The position numbers and the translations under genes were made by a program. Source: Elusimicrobiota bacterium (lineage in GTDB: Bacteria; Elusimicrobiota; Elusimicrobia; O2-12-FULL-59-9). Taken from it: 7,044 nucleotides of DNA. Under the pieces are notes generated by a model. The model did not search any database, was not told where the DNA came from, and was given only the letters and a program-made list of their open reading frames with translations. The stretch spans positions 1 through 7,044 of the forward strand of contig JACQRQ010000274.1 in NCBI GenBank assembly GCA_016206405.1, given 5' to 3'. This document shows, one piece after another, positions 1 to 6,660 of this stretch; the first letter of the stretch is position 1; each line of letters starts with the position of its first letter.

Positions 1-56
1 CTTCTAGCGAATGCTCATAGTGTAGCGGGGGGTTGTTACAAAATCAAGTCTTGGTC

Positions 57-245
57 GCGCCCTGCGCTTTTAACGACAGTGGTACAGTGGTAGAGTGATA
101 AAGTGGTACCAAGCACAAAAGTGGCTACAGTTCGTCCCGTATGTCCGGCCTGAAGGCTTGCCGTCCTCCCCTCTGCCACTTTACCACTATACCACTCTAT
201 CACTTCACTTCGTTTAGGTCGGCGGACCATGCCGCCGGATAATTC
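57..245. repeat. Structured tandem repeat, unit 1 (octamer-array hairpin)
   Basis: This is the first of two tandem diverged units. It opens with GCGCCCTG, followed by GCGCTTTTAACGAC. The left arm (78-109) is four contiguous octamers of consensus AGTGRTAN. The right arm (176-207) is four octamers of the reverse complement, YCACTNTA. The arms can pair over about 32 bp with a few mismatches, leaving an apical region of about 65 nt (111-175). Bases 198-224 match 473-499 of unit 2 in 26 of 27 positions. A short GC hairpin (220-225 with 232-237) lies in the tail. The 8-nt period is not a multiple of three and no credible gene is present. I do not recognise the family. It could act as DNA (protein-binding array, cruciform) or as a structured transcript. 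Confidence 0.8.
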
Positions 246-504
246 GCGCCCGGCGCTTTTCAACGATAGTGGTACAGTGGTAAAGTGATATCGGGGGAAG
301 TGATAGAGTGATAGAGTGATAGGGGCGAGCAAACAACAGTGGCGGCGAACCGGCGAAGCCTTTGCAAAAGCCCCCCCTTCCCGCCGTGCCACTTTACCGC
401 TATACCACTGTATCACTCTATTCTCTTCCACTCTACCACTTTACCACGCTACCACTCCCCCCCCGGCCCCTCTATCACTTCATTTCGTTTAGGTCGGCGC
501 CCGG
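246..504. repeat. Structured tandem repeat, unit 2 (expanded octamer array)
   Basis: This is the second copy of the same element, longer than unit 1 because both arms have gained octamers. It starts with GCGCCCGG at 246-253; the same 8-mer recurs at 497-504, directly beside the stop codon of the methyltransferase gene. The left arm has three octamers (268-291) and, after a 7-nt gap, three identical AGTGATAG copies (299-322). The right arm (389-482) has about nine YCACTNTA-type octamers, interrupted by two spacers, one of them a C-rich run. Left-flank bases 245-282 align with 56-92 of unit 1 with one indel and two substitutions. Differing octamer numbers suggest expansion by slippage or unequal exchange. 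Function unknown. Confidence 0.8.
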
Positions 505-1209
505 TTATTTCTTCACGGCGACGGCCATGCCTTCGCCTGTGGGGATCATGCAGCAGGAGCTGAAAAGATCCTTTCGGCACATCAGGCGCAAGAACTCCCG
601 CATGGCCGGGGCGGCGTCGATCTCATCGCCGAGCGAGTTGCCGCGCGCCGGGCGGGAGGGTTTTTTGTGCAGCTTGCCGAACAAATAGGCATTGTCGCCG
701 GCGATGATGGCGCCCGGGCGCAGGTTGGCCGCCGCCCAGCGCAGGTAGACGGGATAAGAAACTTTATCGGCGTCAATAAAGCAAAAATCAAACGGGCCCC
801 GGGCGGAGAGCGCCCGCAAACTGTCCCGTGCGTTCCCTTCGATGACTCTCACGGTTCGGCTCAAACCGGCCTTCTTAAAGCCGCGCCGCGCCAGGGCGGC
901 ATGGCGGGGGTCCGACTCCAAGGTATAGAGCCGCCCGCCGCTCGCCAGCCCGCGGGCGATCCAAATCGAAGAATAGCCCGCCAAAGTTCCGATTTCCACC
1001 GCTTTTCGCGCTCCGCAGGCCTTGACCAAAAAATTCAAAATCTTCCCCTCGATGGGGCCGATTTGAATCATGGGGAGGCCTTGCAATTTCATCTGCCGCA
1101 GGACCCACTTCAACGCCGCGTCCTCCGTCGCCATCAATCTTTGGACGAAATTGAGCAAATCCCTGGTAAGATACTGCTTTCTCAGAACGGTATTATGGGA
1201 ATTCATCAT
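505..1209 (-). CDS. SAM-dependent O-methyltransferase (class I, caffeoyl-CoA OMT-like family)
   Basis: Predicted cytosolic methyltransferase of 234 aa that transfers a methyl group from S-adenosylmethionine to a hydroxyl; the substrate is unknown. From the chosen start, an N-terminal helical segment leads to the SAM-binding motif EIGTLAGYSS at residues 72-81, an acidic ribose-binding position E98, then the FIDADK stretch at 144-149 and GDN at 171-173. D146 or D148 with D172 and N173 fit the metal site of the O-methyltransferase family 3 (PF01596 type). Length fits the family (about 210-240 aa). An in-frame ATG at 1251 would add 14 residues, but it overlaps a strong extended -10 box, so ATG 1209 (or 1206) is preferred; the ribosome-binding site is weak. 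It lies downstream of the XRE gene on the same strand, separated by a hairpin. The stop codon abuts the repeat array. Confidence 0.88.
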   Translation of the reverse strand: MMNSHNTVLRKQYLTRDLLNFVQRLMATEDAALKWVLRQMKLQGLPMIQIGPIEGKILNFLVKACGARKAVEIGTLAGYSSIWIARGLASGGRLYTLESDPRHAALARRGFKKAGLSRTVRVIEGNARDSLRALSARGPFDFCFIDADKVSYPVYLRWAAANLRPGAIIAGDNAYLFGKLHKKPSRPARGNSLGDEIDAAPAMREFLRLMCRKDLFSSCCMIPTGEGMAVAVKK

Positions 1210-1249
1210 TTTCCCGCGCCCAAGGCGGCGGGCGCTTTCGCGGGCCACC

Positions 1250-1258
1250 ATTATAGCA
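1250..1258 (-). promoter_or_regulatory. Extended -10 promoter of the methyltransferase gene
   Basis: Read on the minus strand the sequence is TGCTATAAT, a perfect TGnTATAAT extended -10 box. No good -35 hexamer is seen 16-18 bp upstream, which is usual for extended -10 promoters. Transcription would start near 1243, inside the longer reading frame, which argues for translation from ATG 1209 or 1206 rather than ATG 1251. Assigned from sequence match only. Confidence 0.5.
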
Positions 1259-1273
1259 ATTCACAATGAGAAG

Positions 1274-1298
1274 GCCGCCGGCGTCGCGTGCCGGCGGC
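1274..1298 (-). terminator. GC-rich hairpin after the XRE gene, probable terminator
   Basis: A perfect 9-bp inverted repeat (GCCGCCGGC, 7-nt loop, GCCGGCGGC) begins 20 nt past the stop codon of the XRE gene. On the minus strand it is followed by CTTCTCATT, a poor U-tract, so termination may be partial or factor-assisted. Because it precedes the methyltransferase promoter, it would separate the two genes' transcripts. Confidence 0.5.
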
Positions 1299-1317
1299 AG
1301 TCAAGAACGGGACGCTG

Positions 1318-1608
1318 CTAGTTGGTTTTGCGAGGGGCGAAAAAATCGTTCGCGGAAATCAACCGTTTGCCGGCGTCTTGGATTTTCATGACTTCCTCTT
1401 TGGGGACCCCGGCGCCTCCCAAGAGGTCCGTCAAGGCTTCGACCAGCGCCCAACTGGGAACGCGGCGGCCGCGCTCGACATAACTCAGCCAGGCCCGGCT
1501 GAAGCCGACGCGTCGAGCCACGCCGCCCAAATTCAATCCGGCCGCCGCGCGGGATCGCCTTAGCAGCGTTCCGAACTTTTCTTCAAGGTTTTGAGCCGAT
1601 GCCGCCAT
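1318..1608 (-). CDS. XRE-family helix-turn-helix transcriptional regulator
   Basis: A 96-aa DNA-binding protein. Residues about 12-64 form a Cro/C1-type helix-turn-helix domain: FGTLLRRSRAAAGL (helix 1), the recognition-helix region VGFSRAWLSYVERGRRVPS at about 34-52, and a closing helix ALVEALTDLLG. The remaining 30 residues (KEEVMKIQDAGKRLISANDF and a basic end) carry no recognised sensor domain, so the ligand or partner is unknown. It is divergent from mutS with back-to-back promoters in the 118-bp gap, so autoregulation, or an effect on mutS, is plausible but unproven. No Shine-Dalgarno is visible before ATG 1608. The predicted transcript start lies only a few bases upstream, so translation may be leaderless or nearly so. 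Confidence 0.85.
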   Translation of the reverse strand: MAASAQNLEEKFGTLLRRSRAAAGLNLGGVARRVGFSRAWLSYVERGRRVPSWALVEALTDLLGGAGVPKEEVMKIQDAGKRLISANDFFAPRKTN

Positions 1609-1617
1609 ACGCTTTAA

Positions 1618-1646
1618 ACGCTACAACTTCGTTCCGGGCGTGTCAA
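1618..1646 (-). promoter_or_regulatory. Candidate promoter of the XRE regulator gene
   Basis: On the minus strand a perfect TTGACA -35 box (1646-1641) is followed after exactly 17 bp by TAGCGT (1623-1618), which keeps the key T1, A2 and T6 of a -10 box. The predicted start is at about 1611, leaving a leader of only a few bases before ATG 1608. The weak -10 box suggests low basal activity or a need for activation. Confidence 0.4.
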
Positions 1647-1648
1647 GA

Positions 1649-1678
1649 TTGATTGAATGCCGTAAACTTTGATAAAAT
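1649..1678 (+). promoter_or_regulatory. Candidate promoter of the mutS-mutL operon
   Basis: TTGATT (1649-1654), an 18-bp spacer and TAAAAT (1673-1678) form a good sigma-70-like promoter. Transcription would start near 1685, about 42 nt before the preferred mutS ATG. Its -35 box is 2 bp from the divergent TTGACA box, and both overlap the small palindrome TCAAGATTGA (1643-1652), so polymerases at the two promoters would compete. Confidence 0.5.
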
Positions 1679-1726
1679 ACGTTGGTTTTACTTTATTCCT
1701 TAATAGGCCCTATATTCAATAGACTC

Positions 1727-4417
1727 ATGCCGCTTTCCGCAGCCCCCGAGCGTCCGAATACGCCCCTGATGAAGCAATACCACAGCATTAAAGGGCGCTA
1801 CCCGCATGCCATCGTCTTTTTCCGCCTGGGTGATTTTTACGAGATGTTCGGCGACGATGCCAAAACCGCCAGCGCCGCCCTTTCTTTGGTCTTAACCGCA
1901 CGCCAAAGTTTCCCCATGTGCGGCATCCCGGCCCATGCCGCCCAGAGCTATATCGCCAAATTGCTCCGGGCGGGTTTTAAAATCGCCGTCGCCGAGCAGA
2001 CCAGCGACCCGGCAAAATCAAAGGGGCTGGTGACCCGGGAGGTGGTGCGTTTGATCACGCCGGGAACGATCGTCGAGGATGAGCTTCTGGATGCCGCCAC
2101 ATCCAATTACTTGGTTTGCGTCGAATGGGCTCAGGACCCGACCTACTGGGGCCTGGCCTGCATGGAAGTTTCCACCGGCGAATTCTGGGCGACCGAAGTC
2201 AAAGGGGATAAGTCTTGCAGACAACTGGAGTCCTGCCTCGCGCGCCTAAATCCGGCCGAAATACTGCTCCCCCCTCAAATTTCAGATTCCCCCGAAATGC
2301 AGCGCATCATCGGCGCCAGGCCCCAGAGCTTGACCCTGCCTCCCGCTGTTCCATTCGAGCCCTTTCCGGAAGAGGCGCTCGATTTAAAATTCAAGAACCG
2401 CCCCTTGGCGGTCAAGTCGGCCTTGAAAGCCAGAGCTTATATCCGCGACAACGAGCCGCAAATTCAATGGAACACCCTGCCCAAATACCTGGATCTGCAT
2501 GGATACGTTCACTTGGATGAGTCCGCCATCCGCACGCTGGAGCTTGTGTCCTCCTCCCGGGGGGAGCGCGCATCGAGCCTTTGGGGGGTCTTGGACCGCA
2601 CCCAATGCGCCATGGGCAGCCGCAAGCTCAAGGAATGGATATTGCATCCCCTCACCAGCCTCGAGGAAATCCGCCGGCGTCAAAACTGCGTGGAAGAGTT
2701 GAAGGAGTCCATCCCCGCGCGCAGGAAGCTGCGGGAAATCCTGCAAGGCATCCCGGACCTTGAGCGCATTTTCTCCCGCCTAACGCGCTCCAGCGCCAGC
2801 CCCAAAGAGCTCGCCTCGCTCCGCGGCGCGCTTCACAAACTGCCGCGGCTGGCGCATTGGCTCAAGCACGGCGCCGTCGCTCCTTCCACGCTCGGCGCGC
2901 AAAGCCCGGGAGGGACCTCCGCCGAAGCGAGAAACGGCCAAGACGTCTCCCGCTCGGCCCTGACGGAAGCCTTCCGCGATCTGCCGGATTTGACCAAGCG
3001 CCTGGATTCGCTGCGTGAAATTTTGGACCGGACGCTTGCCGACGAGCCGCCGCAAAAAATATCCGACGGCCAGGTCATCCGCGACGGCGTCCATGCCGAG
3101 CTCGATGAGCTGCGCTCGCTTAAAAAGGATTCCCAGAAATGGCTGCGCGAGTTTGAGGCCAAAGAGCGCAAGCGATCCCAGATATCCTCGCTCAAAATCG
3201 GCTACAATTCGGTCTTCGGCTACTACATCGAAATCACCAAACCTCATATCCACAAAGTTCCGGCCGGCTACACCCGGAAGCAGACCCTGGCCAACACCGA
3301 GAGGTTCATCCTCCCCGAGCTCAAGGACATGGAATCCAAGATTTTGGGCGCGGAGGAGAAAATTCTCCGCTTGGAGTCCGAGTTGTTTCATGAATTAAGG
3401 CAAAAGGCGACGCAGCATCTGGCCACCATCCAGCAGTTGGCCGGCCTTTTATCGGAACTGGACGTCTTCGGGTCGCTGGCGGAGGCGGCCGCCCGCTACG
3501 GCTACGTCAAGCCCAAAATGAACCTCAGCCATAACCTCATCATCGAGGAGGGCAGGCATCCCGCGGTGGAGAGGCTCATCCCAAACGGCACGTTTGTCCC
3601 CAATGATTTGGTCATGGACCCGGAAAAAACGCAGACCCTTCTTCTCACCGGACCCAATATGAGCGGCAAAAGCACCTTTCTGAGGCAAAACGCCGTGCTG
3701 GTTCTCATGGCGCAGATGGGGAGCTTCGTGGCCGCCCAATCGGCGGAAATCGGCATCGTCGACAAAATTTTGACCCGCATCGGCTTCCATGACGATCTGG
3801 CCCACGGCGATTCCACCTTCATGGTGGAGATGAAGGAAGTGGCCGCCATCATGAGCTCGGCCACGCCCCGAAGCCTGGTCATTTTAGACGAGGTGGGCCG
3901 CGGCACGTCCACTTTCGACGGCATATCCATCGCCTGGGCCGTATTGGAGCATCTGCAGCGGCTGGCCGCCCCCGAAGGCGCGGGCCCCTCCGGCCCCAAA
4001 GTGCTTTTCGCGACGCACTATTTTGAGCTGGTGCAGCTCAGCCAATCCCATCCCCGCATACAAAATTTCAACGTCGAAGTCCGCGAATGGAAAAATCCGC
4101 AAGGCCATACGGAAATCGTTTTTCTTCACAAGATTTCTCCGGGATCGGCCGACCGCTCCTATGGGATTCACGTGGCCAAGCTGGCCGGCCTTCCGGCGGA
4201 GTGCATCGCCCGGGCGAAAGAAATCCTCCGCCATTTGGAGCAAGGCTCCAGCATCGCCGCCAGCGACGCCGGCGGCGGCCAAGAAACGGAGCTTACCTTG
4301 CCCATGTTTTCGGAAAGCTCGGTCCTTCAAGAACTGAAGAATCTCCAGCCGGAAAGCCTGACCCCCCTGCAAGCTCTGCAAAAAATAACCGAATGGAAAA
4401 AGGAGATTTTAAGTTGA
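1727..4417 (+). CDS. mutS: DNA mismatch repair protein MutS
   Basis: A 896-aa mismatch-recognition ATPase that binds mispairs and small loops as a dimer and recruits MutL. The mismatch-wedging Phe-X-Glu motif is F37-Y38-E39 within RLGDFYEMF. The connector and core domains follow, with MGSRKLKEWILHPLT typical of the lever region, and the clamp ends with KVGY-like KIGYNSVFGYYIEITK. The C-terminal ATPase has Walker A GPNMSGKS (642-649), the signature STFMVEM (696-702), Walker B LVILDE with D721-E722, and the H764 loop (FATHYFEL). The C-terminal helix-turn-helix dimerisation region (SYGIHVAKLAGLP) is intact. Extra residues occur at about 382-410 in the core and near 747-755 before the H-loop, explaining a length slightly above the usual 850-880. 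ATG 1727 is chosen because TTG 1682 sits at the predicted transcript start; no clear Shine-Dalgarno is seen. Confidence 0.97.
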   Translation: MPLSAAPERPNTPLMKQYHSIKGRYPHAIVFFRLGDFYEMFGDDAKTASAALSLVLTARQSFPMCGIPAHAAQSYIAKLLRAGFKIAVAEQTSDPAKSKGLVTREVVRLITPGTIVEDELLDAATSNYLVCVEWAQDPTYWGLACMEVSTGEFWATEVKGDKSCRQLESCLARLNPAEILLPPQISDSPEMQRIIGARPQSLTLPPAVPFEPFPEEALDLKFKNRPLAVKSALKARAYIRDNEPQIQWNTLPKYLDLHGYVHLDESAIRTLELVSSSRGERASSLWGVLDRTQCAMGSRKLKEWILHPLTSLEEIRRRQNCVEELKESIPARRKLREILQGIPDLERIFSRLTRSSASPKELASLRGALHKLPRLAHWLKHGAVAPSTLGAQSPGGTSAEARNGQDVSRSALTEAFRDLPDLTKRLDSLREILDRTLADEPPQKISDGQVIRDGVHAELDELRSLKKDSQKWLREFEAKERKRSQISSLKIGYNSVFGYYIEITKPHIHKVPAGYTRKQTLANTERFILPELKDMESKILGAEEKILRLESELFHELRQKATQHLATIQQLAGLLSELDVFGSLAEAAARYGYVKPKMNLSHNLIIEEGRHPAVERLIPNGTFVPNDLVMDPEKTQTLLLTGPNMSGKSTFLRQNAVLVLMAQMGSFVAAQSAEIGIVDKILTRIGFHDDLAHGDSTFMVEMKEVAAIMSSATPRSLVILDEVGRGTSTFDGISIAWAVLEHLQRLAAPEGAGPSGPKVLFATHYFELVQLSQSHPRIQNFNVEVREWKNPQGHTEIVFLHKISPGSADRSYGIHVAKLAGLPAECIARAKEILRHLEQGSSIAASDAGGGQETELTLPMFSESSVLQELKNLQPESLTPLQALQKITEWKKEILS
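4401..4405 (+). promoter_or_regulatory. Ribosome-binding site fixing the mutL TTG start
   Basis: AGGAG, preceded by a run of A, lies 8 nt before TTG 4414. It selects this TTG over the in-frame ATG at 4393, which has no such site and would lie upstream of it. The site is inside the last codons of mutS, so it supports coupled translation. Confidence 0.75.
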
Positions 4418-6195
4418 CGCGGATAATTCAGGTGTTGAGCGAAGACACGGTCAGCAAAATCGCCGCCGGCGAGGTGATCGAGCGTCCCGCCTCCGTTTTG
4501 AAGGAATTGCTGGAAAACTCAATCGACGCCGGAGCGTCCAAAATCCAAATCGACGTGGAGAACGCCGGCCGGGGACTCATACGGGTGAGCGACGACGGGG
4601 ACGGAATCCCCGCGGAGCAATGCGCCCTGGCCTTTGAGCGCCACGCGACCAGCAAAATCCGCAAACTCGAGGATTTAGACACCCTGGAAACGATGGGATT
4701 TCGAGGCGAAGCCCTGGCCTCCATCGCGGCCATCAGCGAAGTCGCCTTGACCAGCGCGGTCCGCGGCGCCGCGACGGGCGCCCACGTCGAGGTTCACGGC
4801 GGCAAGTTGGTCAGCCGGCGCGAGGCGCCTCCGGTCGCGGGGACGACCGTTTCGGTGCGCTCGCTCTTCTACAACACCCCGGCTCGCGCGAAGTTTCTCA
4901 AATCCGACGCCGTCGAAAAAAGCCACCTGACGCAGCGAGTCGAGGAGGTGGCTCTGGCGCACCCCGGCATCAGCGTGGTCTACCGCGTGGGCGGCGCCGA
5001 AATCATCGCCACGGAGGGGAAGCCGGAACCGGACGCGGCGGACTCCTTGGCGGAGCGCATCCGCGGCGTCCTCGGAAAAGGCATCCGGAAGGTGCAGCCT
5101 TTGTTGAGCGAGCATTCGGGCTGGAAGATCTACGGCATGGTTTCCGGCGCCGACGGCTTGGTCGCGTCCCGCAACGTGCAATATTGGTTCATCAACCGCC
5201 GCCCTTTCGCCAGCCGCACGGCGCAGCAGGCGCTTTACCGGGCGTACGCGCCTTACCGCAGCGCCAACCAGCATCCCGCTTGCGTGGTTTTTATCGAAAT
5301 GCCTCCGCTGCTTTACGACGTCAACTCGCACCCGACGAAAAGGGATATCCGCTTCCGGCACGAAAACGACGTTTACGATCTGATTTACCGCGCCGTTTCC
5401 AAGCTTCTGGTGGACAGCAAGCCGGCGGTGCCGATCCTTAAGTCCGAACCGGAACCGCCCGCGCCGGAACCCCGGCCTTCGCCGGCCGACCTTCAGACTT
5501 CGCGCGAAACCCCCTCCGGCTACCCGTCCGCCGGCGCGGCCTGGACAAACGCCCCGCAAATATCAAAATTTCCGACGGCGGCCCTCGCTTCCGCATCGCC
5601 CGTGGATTCCCCCACCTTGCGATTTTTGGGGCAGATTGAAAAAACATACTTGGTTTTCGAGCAAACGGGGGGGCTGGTCATTTTGGATCAGCACGCCGCC
5701 GCCGAGCGGGTATTTTACGAGCGCTACCTTAAGGATTTGAGGTCCAACACGCTGCAAATCCAAAATTTGATGCTGCCCGTGCAAATCGAGCTCCCCCCCT
5801 CAAGAATGCAAAAGGTCATGGAGCACGCCGCCTGGCTCTCTCAAATGGGTTTTGAAATCCAGCCCATGGGAAAATCAACGCTTCTGATAAAAAGCATGCC
5901 GTCTATTTTTGACTTAAGCACCAAGGACTGCGAAAACTTGATTCATCTGGTCTTGGACTCTCTGGGGGACCCCACCGAAGCGGCCATGGAAGCGGCCAAA
6001 GAAAAAATAGCGGGCCTTGCCTGCCGGGCGGCGGTCAAGGCGCACCAAAACCTGGCCCCGATGGAAGCCATCCAGCTTTACAAGGACATTCACCTCTGCC
6101 GCGACGGCACGTGCTGCCCGCACGGACGGCCCACCGCCATCCGGCTCAACCGCAACGAACTGGCCCGCCGTTTTCAAAGGCCGGGGGCGCCGTGA
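4414..6195 (+). CDS. mutL: DNA mismatch repair protein MutL (endonuclease type)
   Basis: A 593-aa MutL, the MutS partner that licenses strand excision. The N-terminal GHKL ATPase shows E31 and N35 (KELLENSIDAG), D60-D-G-D-G (Mg/ATP), the lid region RHATSKI at 76-82, GFRGEAL at 95-101 and GTTVSVRSLFYNTPAR. A proline/alanine-rich linker spans roughly 338-400. The C-terminal dimerisation domain (about 402-590) has the nicking-endonuclease motif DQHA-x2-E-x4-E at 425-436, plus ACR at 536-538, CPHGRP at 568-573 and a final RRFQR, the set that builds the metal site in MutH-independent MutL proteins. It should therefore cut the nascent strand itself. The TTG start overlaps the mutS stop by 4 nt (TTGA) and is led by AGGAG. 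The downstream gene overlaps its stop by 4 nt. Confidence 0.97.
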   Translation: MTRIIQVLSEDTVSKIAAGEVIERPASVLKELLENSIDAGASKIQIDVENAGRGLIRVSDDGDGIPAEQCALAFERHATSKIRKLEDLDTLETMGFRGEALASIAAISEVALTSAVRGAATGAHVEVHGGKLVSRREAPPVAGTTVSVRSLFYNTPARAKFLKSDAVEKSHLTQRVEEVALAHPGISVVYRVGGAEIIATEGKPEPDAADSLAERIRGVLGKGIRKVQPLLSEHSGWKIYGMVSGADGLVASRNVQYWFINRRPFASRTAQQALYRAYAPYRSANQHPACVVFIEMPPLLYDVNSHPTKRDIRFRHENDVYDLIYRAVSKLLVDSKPAVPILKSEPEPPAPEPRPSPADLQTSRETPSGYPSAGAAWTNAPQISKFPTAALASASPVDSPTLRFLGQIEKTYLVFEQTGGLVILDQHAAAERVFYERYLKDLRSNTLQIQNLMLPVQIELPPSRMQKVMEHAAWLSQMGFEIQPMGKSTLLIKSMPSIFDLSTKDCENLIHLVLDSLGDPTEAAMEAAKEKIAGLACRAAVKAHQNLAPMEAIQLYKDIHLCRDGTCCPHGRPTAIRLNRNELARRFQRPGAP

Positions 6196-6656
6196 TCTTC
6201 AATGCGTTAAAAAGAAGCACCAAATTCCGTCTCAAATCGATCGCGCTGGCCATGACGCTGATGGGGCTTGTGTGGACGGTGGAACGGCCGATGCCCGGCG
6301 GCCGCCGAAGCATCTATATCCTGGGCAGAGTGGAAATACCCCGAAAACTTTTGCAGGAGGCGTCTCGCCCCAACACCGTTCTTTCCGTCATCGCCACCGA
6401 CAAAGGCGGCGTTCCGGTGGCGATGAAGCGCATCATCAACCCTTCCTTCCCGCTGTTGTTTGATTTGGGACCCAACGATCGGCTGCTTCCGGTCAATTAT
6501 CGCGAGGAACACCTGCGCATCAGCGCTCAAATCATCACTTCGGACGCTCCGGACGCGGCGCATCCTTCCGGCGGCCCTCCGCGCTCCGGCCCTAAAGCGG
6601 TCTACCCTCACCTCGTGCGCGCCGGTAGCCCCCGCATCCGCCTCCTCCTGAAATAA
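6192..6656 (+). CDS. Membrane-anchored protein resembling the CcmI C-terminal domain
   Basis: A 154-aa protein starting at GTG 6192, overlapping the mutL stop as GTGA. A basic N-terminus (LKRSTKFRLK) precedes one hydrophobic segment at about residues 16-30 and then a soluble domain, so it is probably a signal-anchored protein facing outside the cytoplasm. The soluble part reads GRVEIP (45-50), TVLSVIATDKGGVPVAMKRI (62-81), NPSFPLLFDLGPNDRLLP (83-100), then LRISAQI. This order matches the pattern I know from the C-terminal periplasmic domain of cytochrome c biogenesis proteins CcmI/CycH (strand, 'hFVhAr..g.PhAvkR', 'hPhxFxLgpxDxhhP', strand). The TPR repeats found in CcmI are absent, and the expected terminal GDL-like turn is replaced by a Pro/Gly-rich stretch. 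Family similarity is from memory; function in this operon is unknown. Confidence 0.7.
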   Translation: MIFNALKRSTKFRLKSIALAMTLMGLVWTVERPMPGGRRSIYILGRVEIPRKLLQEASRPNTVLSVIATDKGGVPVAMKRIINPSFPLLFDLGPNDRLLPVNYREEHLRISAQIITSDAPDAAHPSGGPPRSGPKAVYPHLVRAGSPRIRLLLK

Positions 6657-6660
6657 CCGT

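Noticed and set aside
36..431. A 131-codon minus-strand frame with repeated wording (VIQWYSGKV and VIEWYSGKV)
   Set aside because: It lies wholly in the octamer repeats; the 8-nt period and the indel between units shift the octamers' frame, and there is no ribosome-binding site. The repeated peptides come from the DNA repeat. Their shared frame keeps a small doubt.
57..504. CRISPR array or integron attC sites
   Set aside because: Octamers are contiguous without unique spacers, so not CRISPR. The ends (TTTTAAC, GTTTAGG) only loosely resemble attC core sites RYYYAAC/GTTRRRY, the arms lack the L box layout, and no cassette gene lies between the units.
667..1269. Long plus-strand frame of 200 codons
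   Set aside because: It is antisense to the methyltransferase, whose conserved motifs establish the true strand.
1299..1317. TTGACT (minus 1304-1299) as -35 box for the methyltransferase promoter
   Set aside because: It is more than 40 bp from the TATAAT box and the GC hairpin lies between.
1682..1726. TTG start giving MutS 15 extra residues
   Set aside because: It sits at about the predicted transcript start, has no ribosome-binding site, and the extra hydrophobic residues are not typical of MutS.
2780..3391. Minus-strand frame of 203 codons inside mutS
   Set aside because: It is a shadow of the well-conserved MutS core domain.
4087..4413. Upstream extension of the mutL frame by 109 codons
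   Set aside because: It overlaps the mutS C-terminus in another frame; MutL homology begins just after TTG 4414, which has a good AGGAG site.
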